Notes under the pieces: model-generated
What the model was told of the DNA's origin: nothing
Databases searched by the model: none
The model's input: the letters and a program-made list of their open reading frames with translations, nothing else
Made by a program: the position numbers and the translations under genes
Source: Lachnospiraceae bacterium
Lineage (GTDB): Bacteria > Bacillota > Clostridia > Lachnospirales > Lachnospiraceae
DNA length: 64,000 nt
Direction: 5' to 3'
Assembly: GCA_009774175.1 (NCBI GenBank)
Contig: VSNG01000003.1
Location: 1 to 64,000, forward strand
In this document: piece after piece, positions 41,597-51,152 of the stretch
Layout of the letters: every line of letters starts with the position of its first letter
Numbering within the stretch: the first letter of the stretch is position 1

Positions 41597-44500
41597 ATGT
41601 CCCTGCAATTTTATTTTGGCGCTTCGGGCGCGGGAAAGAGCAAAAAGCTGCATGATGATATCATTGAGGAATCCCTTCGCCATCCGGAAAAAAACTATCT
41701 GCTGATTGTGCCGGATCAGTTTACCATGCAGACGCAGATGGATCTGGTGGTGGAGCATCCCCGCCATGCGATTATGAATATTGACGTTTTAAGCTTTGGA
41801 AGACTGACCCATCGCGTTCTGGAAGAAGTGGGCGGAGAGGATCTGCCGATTCTGGATGATACGGGAAAGAGTCTGGTGCTTCGCAAGGTGGCGGGAAGAG
41901 AGCGGGAAAATCTTAAGGCGCTCGGAAGCCATCTGCATAAAATCGGCTATATTCATGAAGTGAAATCCGCCCTTTCTGAATTTATGCAGTACGGCGTTGG
42001 GGAGAAGGAACTGGAAACGCTGATGGCATACGCCAGGGACAGAGGCGCCCTTTACTACAAATTGCAGGATTTGCAGTTTTTGTACCGGGCTTTTCGGGAA
42101 TATATAAGCGGCCGCTTTATCACCACGGAAGGAACCCTTGACAGACTGCGCGCCGCGCTGCCAAAATCTGAAATTGTGAAGGGCAGTGTGATCGCCTTCG
42201 ACGGTTTCACGGGTTTTACGCCGATTCAGAATCAGGTGATTTCGGACTTATTGAAACTGACTGAGAAGGTGATTGTCACGCTTACCATGGACGAGAGGGA
42301 GAACCCTTATCGCCCGGAGGGGGAGCAGAAGCTTTTTTATCTGAGCCAGAAGACGACGGCAGCTCTGTGCAGACTGGCGAAGGAAGCCGGGATTCTGGAA
42401 GAGGAGGCTGTCTGGTGTCTGGAAAAGAAAGAGGGAAGACTGCCGCGGTTTGCCTGTAATGCGGAGCTGGCCCATCTGGAGCGCAATCTGTTCCGATATC
42501 CGCCGCAGGCCTACGGAGGGGCGGCTGAAAAGATTCATCTCGTGGAAGCATCGACGCCTGCGCAGGAGCTGCGCCAGACCTGTATCGAAATTCGCAGGCT
42601 GCTCATGGAATCCGAGGATTTATGCTACCGTGATATCGCGGTAGTGACGGGAAACATGGAGGTGTACGGCAGGGAAGCGCAGGAAGTGTTTGCCCGGTTT
42701 GACATTCCCGTTTATATTGATCACACGCGAGGGATTTTGGGAAATCCCTTTACGTCTTATCTGCGAAGCGCGCTTCGGATTCTTCTGGAGGATTTCAGCT
42801 TTGACGCAGTCTTTCACTATCTTCGCACAGGGCTTGCGGATTTTGAGAGGGAAGAGGTGGACAGGCTGGAAAATTATATTCGCCGTTTTGGCATCAGAGG
42901 ACGGAAACGCTGGAGTGAAGCCTTTACCTACCGGGAAGAAACGCCGGAAGGGGAGGACACGTCGTCAGAGTGGCTGGACGCCTGCAACGTCATGCGGGAG
43001 CGTCTGATGAAACAGCTTACCCCGTTCCTGGTACCTTTAAAAAGGGCGGACGATATGGTGCATGCTCTCTATGAATTTCTTGTGCTAAATGAGATACAGC
43101 AAAAACTGGCCGCCTGTGAGAATGTCTTTCAGGAGGCGGGAGACCTGGCAAGGGCTAAAGAGTACGGGCAGATTTATCCGCTGGTGGTTGATCTGCTGGA
43201 TCAGATGGAGGGGCTGCTTACCGGGGAGGAAATGACCCTGAAAGAGTTTGCGGATATTTTGGATTCTGGGCTGATGGAGATTACGGTGGGGACGATTCCC
43301 CAGAATGTGGACCGTATTCAGGTGGGTGATATTGAGAGAACCCGGCTCAAACAGGTCAGGGTGCTTTTCTTTCTCGGCGTGAACGACGGCAATATCCCGA
43401 AAGGTTCCGGCGGCGGCATTATTTCAGATATCGACAGGGAATTTTTGCGGGAGTCGCAAATTGAGCTGGCGCCCTCCCCCAGAGAACAGATGTATATCCA
43501 GCGGCTTTATCTTTACCTGAATATGACGAAGCCTTCGCAGGCTCTTTATCTTTCCTGGGCCAGAGTGGGGGAGGACGGCAGGGCGCTGCGCCCCGCCTAT
43601 CTGGTGGACATGGTGAAAGGGCTGTTTCCGGCCTTGACGCCGGAGCGGCCGGAGGGAGCGCCTGCGCAGGAACAGATTATGAGCGGAGCGGACGGAATCG
43701 GCTTTTTCACGGATATTTTACGGGAGTATGCGGCGGGGCGGCTGGATACGGAAGGACGAAGGACGTTTTATACCTTTTACCGTTGTTACGAGGAGAATCC
43801 GCAGTATCGGGAGCGGATTTCCGGGCTTGTAGAGACGGCTTTTGCAAGGCATGAGGACAGGCCGTTGTCAAGAGCGGCGGCTACAGCCCTCTACGGCGCG
43901 TCGCTTTTAAACAGCGTGAGCCGGCTGGAAAAGTACGCGGCCTGCGCCTACGCGCATTTTCTGCAGTACGGCCTGCGCCTGCGGGAGCGGGGAGAGTACA
44001 GCTTCGAGGCGGCGGATATGGGTAATCTTTTTCACGGCGTATTGGAGACTTTTTCGGATAAGCTGGCGGAAGGCGGCTATACCTGGTTTGACTTTCCAAA
44101 GGAAGAGGGACGCAGGCTGGTGGCGGAGGCGCTTACCGCCTGCGCGGCGGCCTATGGGGAGACTATTCTTTACAGCAACGCCAGAAACCAGCATTTGCTG
44201 AAACGGATCGAGCGCATTCTGAACCGTACCGTACAGACTTTGCAGACCCAGCTGCAAAAGGGGCAGTTTCTTCCGGAGGCTTTCGAGGTTTCCTTCGATG
44301 TGCTGGAAGATCTGGACGCCTTAAACATTGCGCTGAGCGAGAAGGAGAAGGTGCGCCTGCGGGGCAGGATCGACCGGGTGGATATCGCCGAGACCGAGGA
44401 TCGGGTATATGTGAAGGTAATCGACTATAAATCGGGTCAGAGGCGGTTCGATCTGGCGGCGCTTTACTATGGGTTGCAGCTCCAGCTTGTGGTTTATATG

Positions 44501-45076
44501 AATGCGGCGGTGGAGCTTGTGCAGAAAAAGCATCCCGACAAGGATGTAGTTCCCGCGGCCATGCTTTACTATCGGGTAAGCGATCCTGTGGCGGAGGGAG
44601 ATAATCTGACGCCGGAGGAAATTAATGCGCAGATTTTACAGGAATTAAAGATGACCGGAATAGTCAATAGAAATGACGAAGCCGTCACAATGCTGGATGG
44701 AGAGTTTACGGATAAATCCGACATTCTGCCGTTGGAGCGGAAAAAGGACGGAAGCCTCTCTGCTGTCTCCAGTGTCATATCCGAAGAAGACATACATATG
44801 GTTTCGAATTATGTAAACTATAAGATCCGCAGTCTGGGCAGGGAAATTCTGGATGGAACCATATCGGTCAATCCCTGTGAGCTGGGTTCGGAAAAGGCGT
44901 GCACCTACTGCGCATACAGGCAGGTCTGTGGTTTTGACGCCGGGACAGAAGGGTATCAGCCAAGGCGGCTTGAAAAGCTGAAAGCCCAGGAGGCGCTGGA
45001 AAAGATCAGAGAAGTCAGAGCGGAAGATGAGGATAAAACATGGGAATTACTTTTACGGAAACACAGCGACAGGTGA
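41597..45076 (+). CDS. addB: AddB, helicase-nuclease subunit B
   Basis: 1159 residues, close to B. subtilis AddB (about 1166). Walker A-type motif GASGAGKS (8-15). The nuclease motif is VIDYKSGQRRF (about 937-947). The iron-sulphur cysteines are one in KYAACAYAHF (about 785) and three in CTYCAYRQVC (about 1103-1112), as in AddB of Bacillus. AddAB processes double-strand breaks for RecA-dependent repair and degrades foreign linear DNA. AAAGGAA is the RBS. It overlaps addA by 37 bases. Confidence 0.96.
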   Translation: MSLQFYFGASGAGKSKKLHDDIIEESLRHPEKNYLLIVPDQFTMQTQMDLVVEHPRHAIMNIDVLSFGRLTHRVLEEVGGEDLPILDDTGKSLVLRKVAGRERENLKALGSHLHKIGYIHEVKSALSEFMQYGVGEKELETLMAYARDRGALYYKLQDLQFLYRAFREYISGRFITTEGTLDRLRAALPKSEIVKGSVIAFDGFTGFTPIQNQVISDLLKLTEKVIVTLTMDERENPYRPEGEQKLFYLSQKTTAALCRLAKEAGILEEEAVWCLEKKEGRLPRFACNAELAHLERNLFRYPPQAYGGAAEKIHLVEASTPAQELRQTCIEIRRLLMESEDLCYRDIAVVTGNMEVYGREAQEVFARFDIPVYIDHTRGILGNPFTSYLRSALRILLEDFSFDAVFHYLRTGLADFEREEVDRLENYIRRFGIRGRKRWSEAFTYREETPEGEDTSSEWLDACNVMRERLMKQLTPFLVPLKRADDMVHALYEFLVLNEIQQKLAACENVFQEAGDLARAKEYGQIYPLVVDLLDQMEGLLTGEEMTLKEFADILDSGLMEITVGTIPQNVDRIQVGDIERTRLKQVRVLFFLGVNDGNIPKGSGGGIISDIDREFLRESQIELAPSPREQMYIQRLYLYLNMTKPSQALYLSWARVGEDGRALRPAYLVDMVKGLFPALTPERPEGAPAQEQIMSGADGIGFFTDILREYAAGRLDTEGRRTFYTFYRCYEENPQYRERISGLVETAFARHEDRPLSRAAATALYGASLLNSVSRLEKYAACAYAHFLQYGLRLRERGEYSFEAADMGNLFHGVLETFSDKLAEGGYTWFDFPKEEGRRLVAEALTACAAAYGETILYSNARNQHLLKRIERILNRTVQTLQTQLQKGQFLPEAFEVSFDVLEDLDALNIALSEKEKVRLRGRIDRVDIAETEDRVYVKVIDYKSGQRRFDLAALYYGLQLQLVVYMNAAVELVQKKHPDKDVVPAAMLYYRVSDPVAEGDNLTPEEINAQILQELKMTGIVNRNDEAVTMLDGEFTDKSDILPLERKKDGSLSAVSSVISEEDIHMVSNYVNYKIRSLGREILDGTISVNPCELGSEKACTYCAYRQVCGFDAGTEGYQPRRLEKLKAQEALEKIREVRAEDEDKTWELLLRKHSDR

Positions 45077-48000
45077 TAGAACAGCGCGGCTGTAATCTGC
45101 TGGTCTCCGCTGCGGCCGGTTCCGGCAAGACGGCGGTTCTGGTGGAGCGGATTGTAAAGATGGTGTGCGAGGGGGAGAATCCTGTGGATATCGACAGGCT
45201 GCTGGTGGTGACTTTCACCAACGCGGCGGCGGCGCAGATGCGGGAGAAGGTGGGCCGTGCCCTGAGCGAGCGGATTTCTCTTGATCCGGCAAACGAGCAT
45301 TTACAAAGGCAGATGACCCTGCTTTACAATGCGCAGATTACCACCATAGACAGCTTCTGCCTTTTTATTCTGCGCAATCAGTTTCATACCATCGGGCTTG
45401 ATCCCGGTTTTCGGATAGCGGAGGAGGGAGAGGTGCGGCTTCTCAGGGGGGACGTGCTGGCCGGGGTTATGGAGGAGGCTTACGAGAAGGAAGATCCGGC
45501 GTTTTTGCATTGTATGGAGTATTTCAGTCCGGGCAGCAGGGATGAGGCTGTGGAAAAAGAGGTGATGAAGCTTTATGACTTCGCCATGAGCATGCCCTTT
45601 CCGGAGCGGTGGCTGGCCCGGAGAAAACAGGATTATCTGCCGGGGACGGAGGAAAAGGAGGAAGAAGGCGCGCAGGCTGAGGAGGAAAAAGGCGCGCAGG
45701 CTGAGACGGGAGAGGATGCGTCGGCTGAGACGGCCTGTGAGATTCTGCGCCTTCCCTGGACGGCTGTATTTCTGGAACATGTGCGGCTTATGCTTTCCGG
45801 CTGTGTGGAGAAGCTGTCCGCGGCGGTGAAGCTTTGCGAGGAGCCGGACGGCCCTTATTTTTACGCCCCGCTTCTGGAAAAGGAGCGGGAAATGGCGGAA
45901 GAGCTTTTGCGCGCCTGCGGCGGGGCAGCGGATGGCGGATCCTGCGCTGACAGCGGTGGGGCGGCGTACGCCCTCAGCTACGACGCGATTTGCGGCGCCT
46001 TTGGGGCGGCGGCCTTTGACAGGCTGCCTTCAAAACGGGACAGCGCGGTTTCTCCTGCCAGACGGGAAGCGGCAAAGGGGCTGCGGGACAGTGTGAAGGA
46101 AACACTTACAAAGCTGCGGACGCTTTTCTTTAACGGTTCGTCAGAGCAGGTGTGCAGACAGATGGGAAGATGTCAAGCGGCGGTGTCCGCGCTGGTTGAT
46201 CTGACGCTGGCCTTTAAGGAGGCTTTTGACGCGGCCAAGCGGGAGAGAAATATTCTGGATTTTGACGATATCGAACATTTTGCCTTACAGGTGCTTTTGC
46301 GTGAGGAAGAGGGAAATTATGTGCCGACGGAAACCGCTCTTGCTTACAGGAGCCGTTTTCATGAGATTCTGATTGACGAGTATCAGGACAGCAATCTGGT
46401 GCAGGAGTATTTGCTGTCCTGTATCAGCGGGGAAGCGGAAGGCCGTTTTAACCGCTTTATGGTGGGCGACGTGAAGCAGAGCATTTATAAATTCCGGCTG
46501 GCAAGGCCGGAGCTGTTTCTGGAAAAGCACGAGGCTTACGGGCAGGCGGGAGAAAACGCCATGCGCATTGACCTCCACCAGAATTTCAGAAGCCGTGTGG
46601 AGGTTTTAAACAGTGTGAACGCCGTCTTTTCCCGAATTATGGGAAAGGAAGCGGGGGGGATTGTTTACGATGAGCGCGCGGCCCTGCATCCCGGTGCGGC
46701 CTATCCGGGCAGAGAAGCAGGACTTCCTTCGGACGTCTTAAACGGGACGGAGCTGCTTTTGTTTCAGGAGCAGAAGGATCTTGCGGGAGTGTCGCCAAAG
46801 GAGCAGGAGGCCTACGGCGTGGCCGCCCGGATTAAAAAGCTGCTGCGTGATTTTCAGGTTACGGACAGGGAGACAGGAAAAATGCGTCGTGCCGCCTGCC
46901 GGGACATTGTGATCTTACTGCGGACTCTTTCCGGCTGGGACGAGGTATTCAAGCGGGTGCTGGAGGAGGAGGGGATTCCCGTCCATGTAACGTCCAGAAC
47001 AGGGTACTTTGCGGCCCCGGAGGTACAGGAGCTGCTGCATTTTCTGCGCATTTTGGATAACCCCCTGCAGGACATTCCGCTTTACGGCGTGCTGCACGCG
47101 TATCTGGGAGGCTTCTCGGAAGAGGAAATCGCGCTGGTGCGGGCGGCCTGTCCGAAGAACAAATACCTCTACGACGCGCTGAAAGCCTGCAGCGGGGAAA
47201 ATGCGCAGACAGAAGAAGCAGGACAGGCGGAAGTGTCAGGGCAGACAGAGACGACAGCGGGGGCAGAAGCGGAAGGGCAGGCGGACTGCACAGTTCGGTT
47301 GATTGACGCCCGGCTGCGGGATAAAATTTCAGATTTTCTCGGCAGGATAACAAGATACAGGGAGCTTGCCGTCTACCTTTCCGTCCATGAGCTTTTACAG
47401 ACGATTCTGCGGGAAACCGGCTATCTGTATCATGTGGCGGCAAGACCTGAGGGAAGCAGACGGCGGGCTAATGTGGATATGCTTCTGGTGAAGGCGGCGG
47501 ATTATGAAAAGACAAGTTATTTCGGACTTTATCATTTTCTGCGCTACATGGAACAGCTGGAAAAATATGAAGTGGATTACGGAGAGGCCGCCGTGCAGGA
47601 TGAGAATGCGGATGTGGTGCGGATTATGAGCATCCACAAGAGCAAGGGGCTGGAGTTCCCGATCTGTTTTGTGTCGGGACTGGCGCAGAGCTTTGGCAAA
47701 AAGGAGAGCGGCGGCACGCTGGTGGCGGACGTGGATGCGGGAGTGGGCGTGGATTATGTCGATCCCGAAGGAAGGGTGAAGAGTAAGAACCTCAGAAAGA
47801 ATACCATAGCGGTTAAACTGAAACGGGACAGTCTGGCGGAGGAACTGCGCATTCTCTACGTCGCCATGACCAGAGCGGAGGAAAAACTGATTATGACCGG
47901 AATGGTCAAAGACTTGCAAAAGACGGCTGCGGCCCTGCTTCCCCTGCGGCGGCGAAGGCAAAAGCTCCTCACCTACGATGTGCTTATGGAACAGGACAGC

Positions 48001-49029
48001 TTTATGACGCTTCTGCTCTCCGCGCTTGCCGGAAACCGATGTCTGGACGAACTCTATGAAGCCTGCGGCATGGACACCGATGCGGGAAGCCCGGAATATG
48101 CGGAAGATCTGGGGTTTTGTGTGAAATTGACCGGCTGGGATTACACGGTGGAAAAAAAGATAGAGGAGACGATTTCGGGGATGGAGGCGAAGAGGAAGCT
48201 CTTTTCGGATGAGGTAAAGAGACTGGCGGACGCAAATCTCATGACAAAACTGTCAGATCGTTTTGCCTATGAGTATCCCCATCAGAATTTGAAGAATCTC
48301 TACACAAAGACTACCGTTTCGGAATTAAAGATGGCCGGGATGCATGAGAAGGACGAGGCTTCGGCCAGACTTTTCGAAGAGAAACCGGTGGCTCCCTATC
48401 TGCCCAAATTTTTAAAAGGCGACGAGCGTGTCAGCGGTTCCATGCGCGGCAGCGCCTTTCACAAGGTGATGGAGCTCATTGATTTCACAAAACTGACTAA
48501 AGAGGTCAATGCTGATGCCGCGTCCGCGGAGACGTATTTGCGGGAGCAGATGGAAGAAATGCTGCGGTCGGGCAGACTGTCGCAGGAATATTATGAGACG
48601 GTGTCCGTGCCTAAGCTTGTGGCGTTTCTGACCGGCAGGGCGGCGCTTCGTATGGCGGAGGCTGCCCGGGCGGGGAAGCTTTACAAGGAGCAGCCCTTTG
48701 TGATGGGGCTTCCCGCCAGCCGGCTGGGGGACGCCTTCCCGTCGGAGGAGATGGTACTGATTCAGGGTATTATCGACGTGTTTTTCGAGGAGGAGGACGG
48801 CTTTGTGGTGCTGGATTACAAGACGGACGCCGTGTCAACGCCGGAGGAGCTTGTGAAACGGTATCAGGTACAGCTTGACTATTACAGTGAAGCGCTGGAG
48901 CAGATCTCGGGTTATCCCTTGGAAAAGGGGTCGAAACCCGTGAAGGAGCGGATTCTCTATTCCTTCAAGCTGGGGCGGGAGATCACGGTGATACCGGAAA
49001 AGGCCGGCCGGACATCTGTTCTCCTTTGA
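45040..49029 (+). CDS. addA: AddA, helicase-nuclease subunit A
   Basis: 1329 residues, about 100 more than B. subtilis AddA. UvrD-type helicase with Walker A SAAAGSGKTAV (23-33), Walker B ILIDEYQDSN (about 445) and helicase motif VRIMSIHKSKGLEFPICFV. The C-terminal RecB-like nuclease has VVLDYKTDAV (about 1257). The extra length is mostly in two Glu/Ala/Gly/Gln-rich inserts at about 203-230 and 720-748. Translation is coupled to addB. Confidence 0.96.
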   Translation: MGITFTETQRQVIEQRGCNLLVSAAAGSGKTAVLVERIVKMVCEGENPVDIDRLLVVTFTNAAAAQMREKVGRALSERISLDPANEHLQRQMTLLYNAQITTIDSFCLFILRNQFHTIGLDPGFRIAEEGEVRLLRGDVLAGVMEEAYEKEDPAFLHCMEYFSPGSRDEAVEKEVMKLYDFAMSMPFPERWLARRKQDYLPGTEEKEEEGAQAEEEKGAQAETGEDASAETACEILRLPWTAVFLEHVRLMLSGCVEKLSAAVKLCEEPDGPYFYAPLLEKEREMAEELLRACGGAADGGSCADSGGAAYALSYDAICGAFGAAAFDRLPSKRDSAVSPARREAAKGLRDSVKETLTKLRTLFFNGSSEQVCRQMGRCQAAVSALVDLTLAFKEAFDAAKRERNILDFDDIEHFALQVLLREEEGNYVPTETALAYRSRFHEILIDEYQDSNLVQEYLLSCISGEAEGRFNRFMVGDVKQSIYKFRLARPELFLEKHEAYGQAGENAMRIDLHQNFRSRVEVLNSVNAVFSRIMGKEAGGIVYDERAALHPGAAYPGREAGLPSDVLNGTELLLFQEQKDLAGVSPKEQEAYGVAARIKKLLRDFQVTDRETGKMRRAACRDIVILLRTLSGWDEVFKRVLEEEGIPVHVTSRTGYFAAPEVQELLHFLRILDNPLQDIPLYGVLHAYLGGFSEEEIALVRAACPKNKYLYDALKACSGENAQTEEAGQAEVSGQTETTAGAEAEGQADCTVRLIDARLRDKISDFLGRITRYRELAVYLSVHELLQTILRETGYLYHVAARPEGSRRRANVDMLLVKAADYEKTSYFGLYHFLRYMEQLEKYEVDYGEAAVQDENADVVRIMSIHKSKGLEFPICFVSGLAQSFGKKESGGTLVADVDAGVGVDYVDPEGRVKSKNLRKNTIAVKLKRDSLAEELRILYVAMTRAEEKLIMTGMVKDLQKTAAALLPLRRRRQKLLTYDVLMEQDSFMTLLLSALAGNRCLDELYEACGMDTDAGSPEYAEDLGFCVKLTGWDYTVEKKIEETISGMEAKRKLFSDEVKRLADANLMTKLSDRFAYEYPHQNLKNLYTKTTVSELKMAGMHEKDEASARLFEEKPVAPYLPKFLKGDERVSGSMRGSAFHKVMELIDFTKLTKEVNADAASAETYLREQMEEMLRSGRLSQEYYETVSVPKLVAFLTGRAALRMAEAARAGKLYKEQPFVMGLPASRLGDAFPSEEMVLIQGIIDVFFEEEDGFVVLDYKTDAVSTPEELVKRYQVQLDYYSEALEQISGYPLEKGSKPVKERILYSFKLGREITVIPEKAGRTSVLL

Positions 49030-49037
49030 ACTTTTTC

Positions 49038-49066
49038 TTGAAATGCGGGTACGCTTCCTATATAAT
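49038..49066 (+). promoter_or_regulatory. Sigma-A promoter of DHH phosphoesterase gene
   Basis: TTGAAA (49038-49043), a 17-base spacer and TATAAT (49061-49066). Confidence 0.8.
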
Positions 49067-49128
49067 TTTAAATAGTGAGATAATTCGGAGCATGGGTACT
49101 AAATTTCGGAATAAAAGGAGAAGAAACG

Positions 49129-50058
49129 ATGAGATTAGTAACACGATCGGATTTTGACGGGCTGGCCTGCGGTGCGCTTTTAAAGGAAGTCGGCCTGATT
49201 GACAGTTGGAAATTTGCGCATCCAAAGGATCTGCAGGACGGACTTGTGGAGATTAACGAGAACGATGTGCTGGCAAACGTTCCCTTTGTAGAGGGGTGCG
49301 GTCTCTGGTTTGACCATCATTCCAGCGAGCACGAGCGCAACGAGCTTAAGGGGAAGTATAAAGGCGAGAGCCGGATCACGCCTTCCTGTGCGCGTATTAT
49401 TTACGAATATTACGGCGGAGAGGAGCGGTTTTCCCATTTTGACGACATGATGGTGGCTGTGGACAAGGTGGATTCCGGCAACCTGACCATAGACGAGATT
49501 CAGAATCCCGAAGGCTGGATTCTGGTGGGCTTTCTTATGGATCCCCGCACAGGCCTCGGCAGATGGCGTAACTTCACGATTTCCAACTATCAACTGATGG
49601 AGAAGTTGATGGAGTGCTGCCGCACCATGAGCACGGAAGAGATTCTTGCCCTGCCCGACGTGCAGGAGCGCATTGAAATCTATCACGAGCAGGATCAGAA
49701 GTTCAAGGAGATGGTAAAGGCCCATACGCGGGTGGAAAAAGATGTGATTATCTCCGACCTGCGGGGCGTTGATCCGATCTATTCCGGCAACCGTTTCCTG
49801 ATTTACAGCATGTATCCTGAGCAGAACATTTCCGTCTGGATTGTCAACGGCCGCGGCGGAAAAGGCTGTTCAGCGGCGGTGGGCTACAGCGTTTTAAACC
49901 GCACCTCTCATGTAAATGTGGGAAGCCTGATGCTGAAATATGGCGGCGGAGGCCATATGGCGGTGGGAACCTGTCAGTTTTCGGACGAGGTGATGGATGA
50001 AAAGCTTCCGAAGCTTCTGGATGAGCTTGTGAATTATGATACATACTACAAACAGTGA
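49129..50058 (+). CDS. DHH-family phosphoesterase
   Basis: 309 residues. Motif I RSDFDGLACG (7-16), DHH motif WFDHHSSE (about 62-69) and the C-terminal glycine-rich block KYGGGGHMAVGTC (DHHA1-like) identify a metal-dependent phosphoesterase of the exopolyphosphatase / nanoRNase / cyclic-dinucleotide phosphodiesterase superfamily. There are no PAS or GGDEF domains, so it is not a GdpP-type enzyme. Substrate undecided. AAAAGGAGAAG is the RBS. Its stop overlaps the start of the next gene (TGATG). Confidence 0.88.
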   Translation: MRLVTRSDFDGLACGALLKEVGLIDSWKFAHPKDLQDGLVEINENDVLANVPFVEGCGLWFDHHSSEHERNELKGKYKGESRITPSCARIIYEYYGGEERFSHFDDMMVAVDKVDSGNLTIDEIQNPEGWILVGFLMDPRTGLGRWRNFTISNYQLMEKLMECCRTMSTEEILALPDVQERIEIYHEQDQKFKEMVKAHTRVEKDVIISDLRGVDPIYSGNRFLIYSMYPEQNISVWIVNGRGGKGCSAAVGYSVLNRTSHVNVGSLMLKYGGGGHMAVGTCQFSDEVMDEKLPKLLDELVNYDTYYKQ

Positions 50059-51152
50059 TGAACAGTGATCGAAAGAATGAGCAACTGAATAGAAAGACCC
50101 AGGCCCCGAAAAGCAATTTTTCGGGGCTTACGCTTCTCCCCTTGCTATTTTCCGTAGTCTGCGTCGTATTTACGGTGATGATGGCGGGATATGTCCTGTG
50201 GTTTTATCAGGGAGGATATGAGGAAGAGACGGCGGGAGAAACGTATGACAGATACTATATCATGATTACCCGAGAAGGGAAATCCGCCTTTTGGCAGTCC
50301 GTTTATCAGGGAGCCTGCGAGAGGGCGCTTGAGGAGAACGTTTATGTGGACTGGCTGGGCAGCGACCAGCTGCAGGGATACAGCGTGGAAGAGCAGATGG
50401 AAATAGCCATTGCTTCCGGGGTGGACGGGATTATTGTGACAGCCGATGAGAATGAGACGCTGCGAAAGCTGATCGACCGGGCGGCGGAAAACGGGATTCC
50501 CGTAGTAACGCTTTACGGGGATAATACTCAGAGCGCCCGCTGCAGCTTTGTGGGTGTGGGCGGCTATAATCTGGGAAGAGAGTACGGGAGGCAGGCGTTA
50601 AAAATCGTGCAGGAGCGGCTTGCCGATATGACGGAGCGCCCTATAAGAGTGACTCTTTTGGTCAATTCCTATGCGAACAGTTTGGATCAGAATATTATCT
50701 ATTCCGGCATTCAGGAGGCCATAGAGCAGGAGCGGGGGGACGCGGTGATCGAGATATCCTTACAGTCCGTGGACGATACCAACGCCTTTTCGGTGGAGGA
50801 GTCTGTCCGTGATATTTTCATGGGCGGGAACGTGCCGGATATTCTGATCTGCCTCAACGAGCTGAATACCACCTGCGCCTATCAGGCGGTGGTGGACTAT
50901 AACAAGGTGGGCGTGGTCAGTATTCTGGGACAGTACACCTCGGACACCATATTAAACGCCATAGACAGGAACGTGATTTACGCCACCGTAAATATTGACA
51001 CGCCGCAGATGGGCGGCTTTTGTATCGACGCTTTGCAGGAATATCATGATCTTGGCTATACAAGCCAGTATTTTACGGCGGATATCAGTCTGATTACCAA
51101 AGACAATGTGGACGAGTATCTGAGGGGAGAGGAGCCGGAAAGCGATGAATAA
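50058..51152 (+). CDS. Membrane-tethered sugar-binding sensor (XylFII-like)
   Basis: 364 residues. A single uncleaved membrane helix (about 25-48, LTLLPLLFSVVCVVFTVMMA) is followed by a Peripla_BP_4 type sugar-binding domain (YYIMITREGKSAFWQSVYQG). There is no lipobox. The gene overlaps the kinase downstream by eight bases. A membrane-anchored binding protein plus LytS-type kinase plus YesN regulator is the layout of the XylFII-LytS-YesN xylose sensor described in Clostridium beijerinckii, so this is likely the ligand-binding part of the sensor rather than an importer subunit. Ligand unknown. Confidence 0.85.
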   Translation: MNSDRKNEQLNRKTQAPKSNFSGLTLLPLLFSVVCVVFTVMMAGYVLWFYQGGYEEETAGETYDRYYIMITREGKSAFWQSVYQGACERALEENVYVDWLGSDQLQGYSVEEQMEIAIASGVDGIIVTADENETLRKLIDRAAENGIPVVTLYGDNTQSARCSFVGVGGYNLGREYGRQALKIVQERLADMTERPIRVTLLVNSYANSLDQNIIYSGIQEAIEQERGDAVIEISLQSVDDTNAFSVEESVRDIFMGGNVPDILICLNELNTTCAYQAVVDYNKVGVVSILGQYTSDTILNAIDRNVIYATVNIDTPQMGGFCIDALQEYHDLGYTSQYFTADISLITKDNVDEYLRGEEPESDE

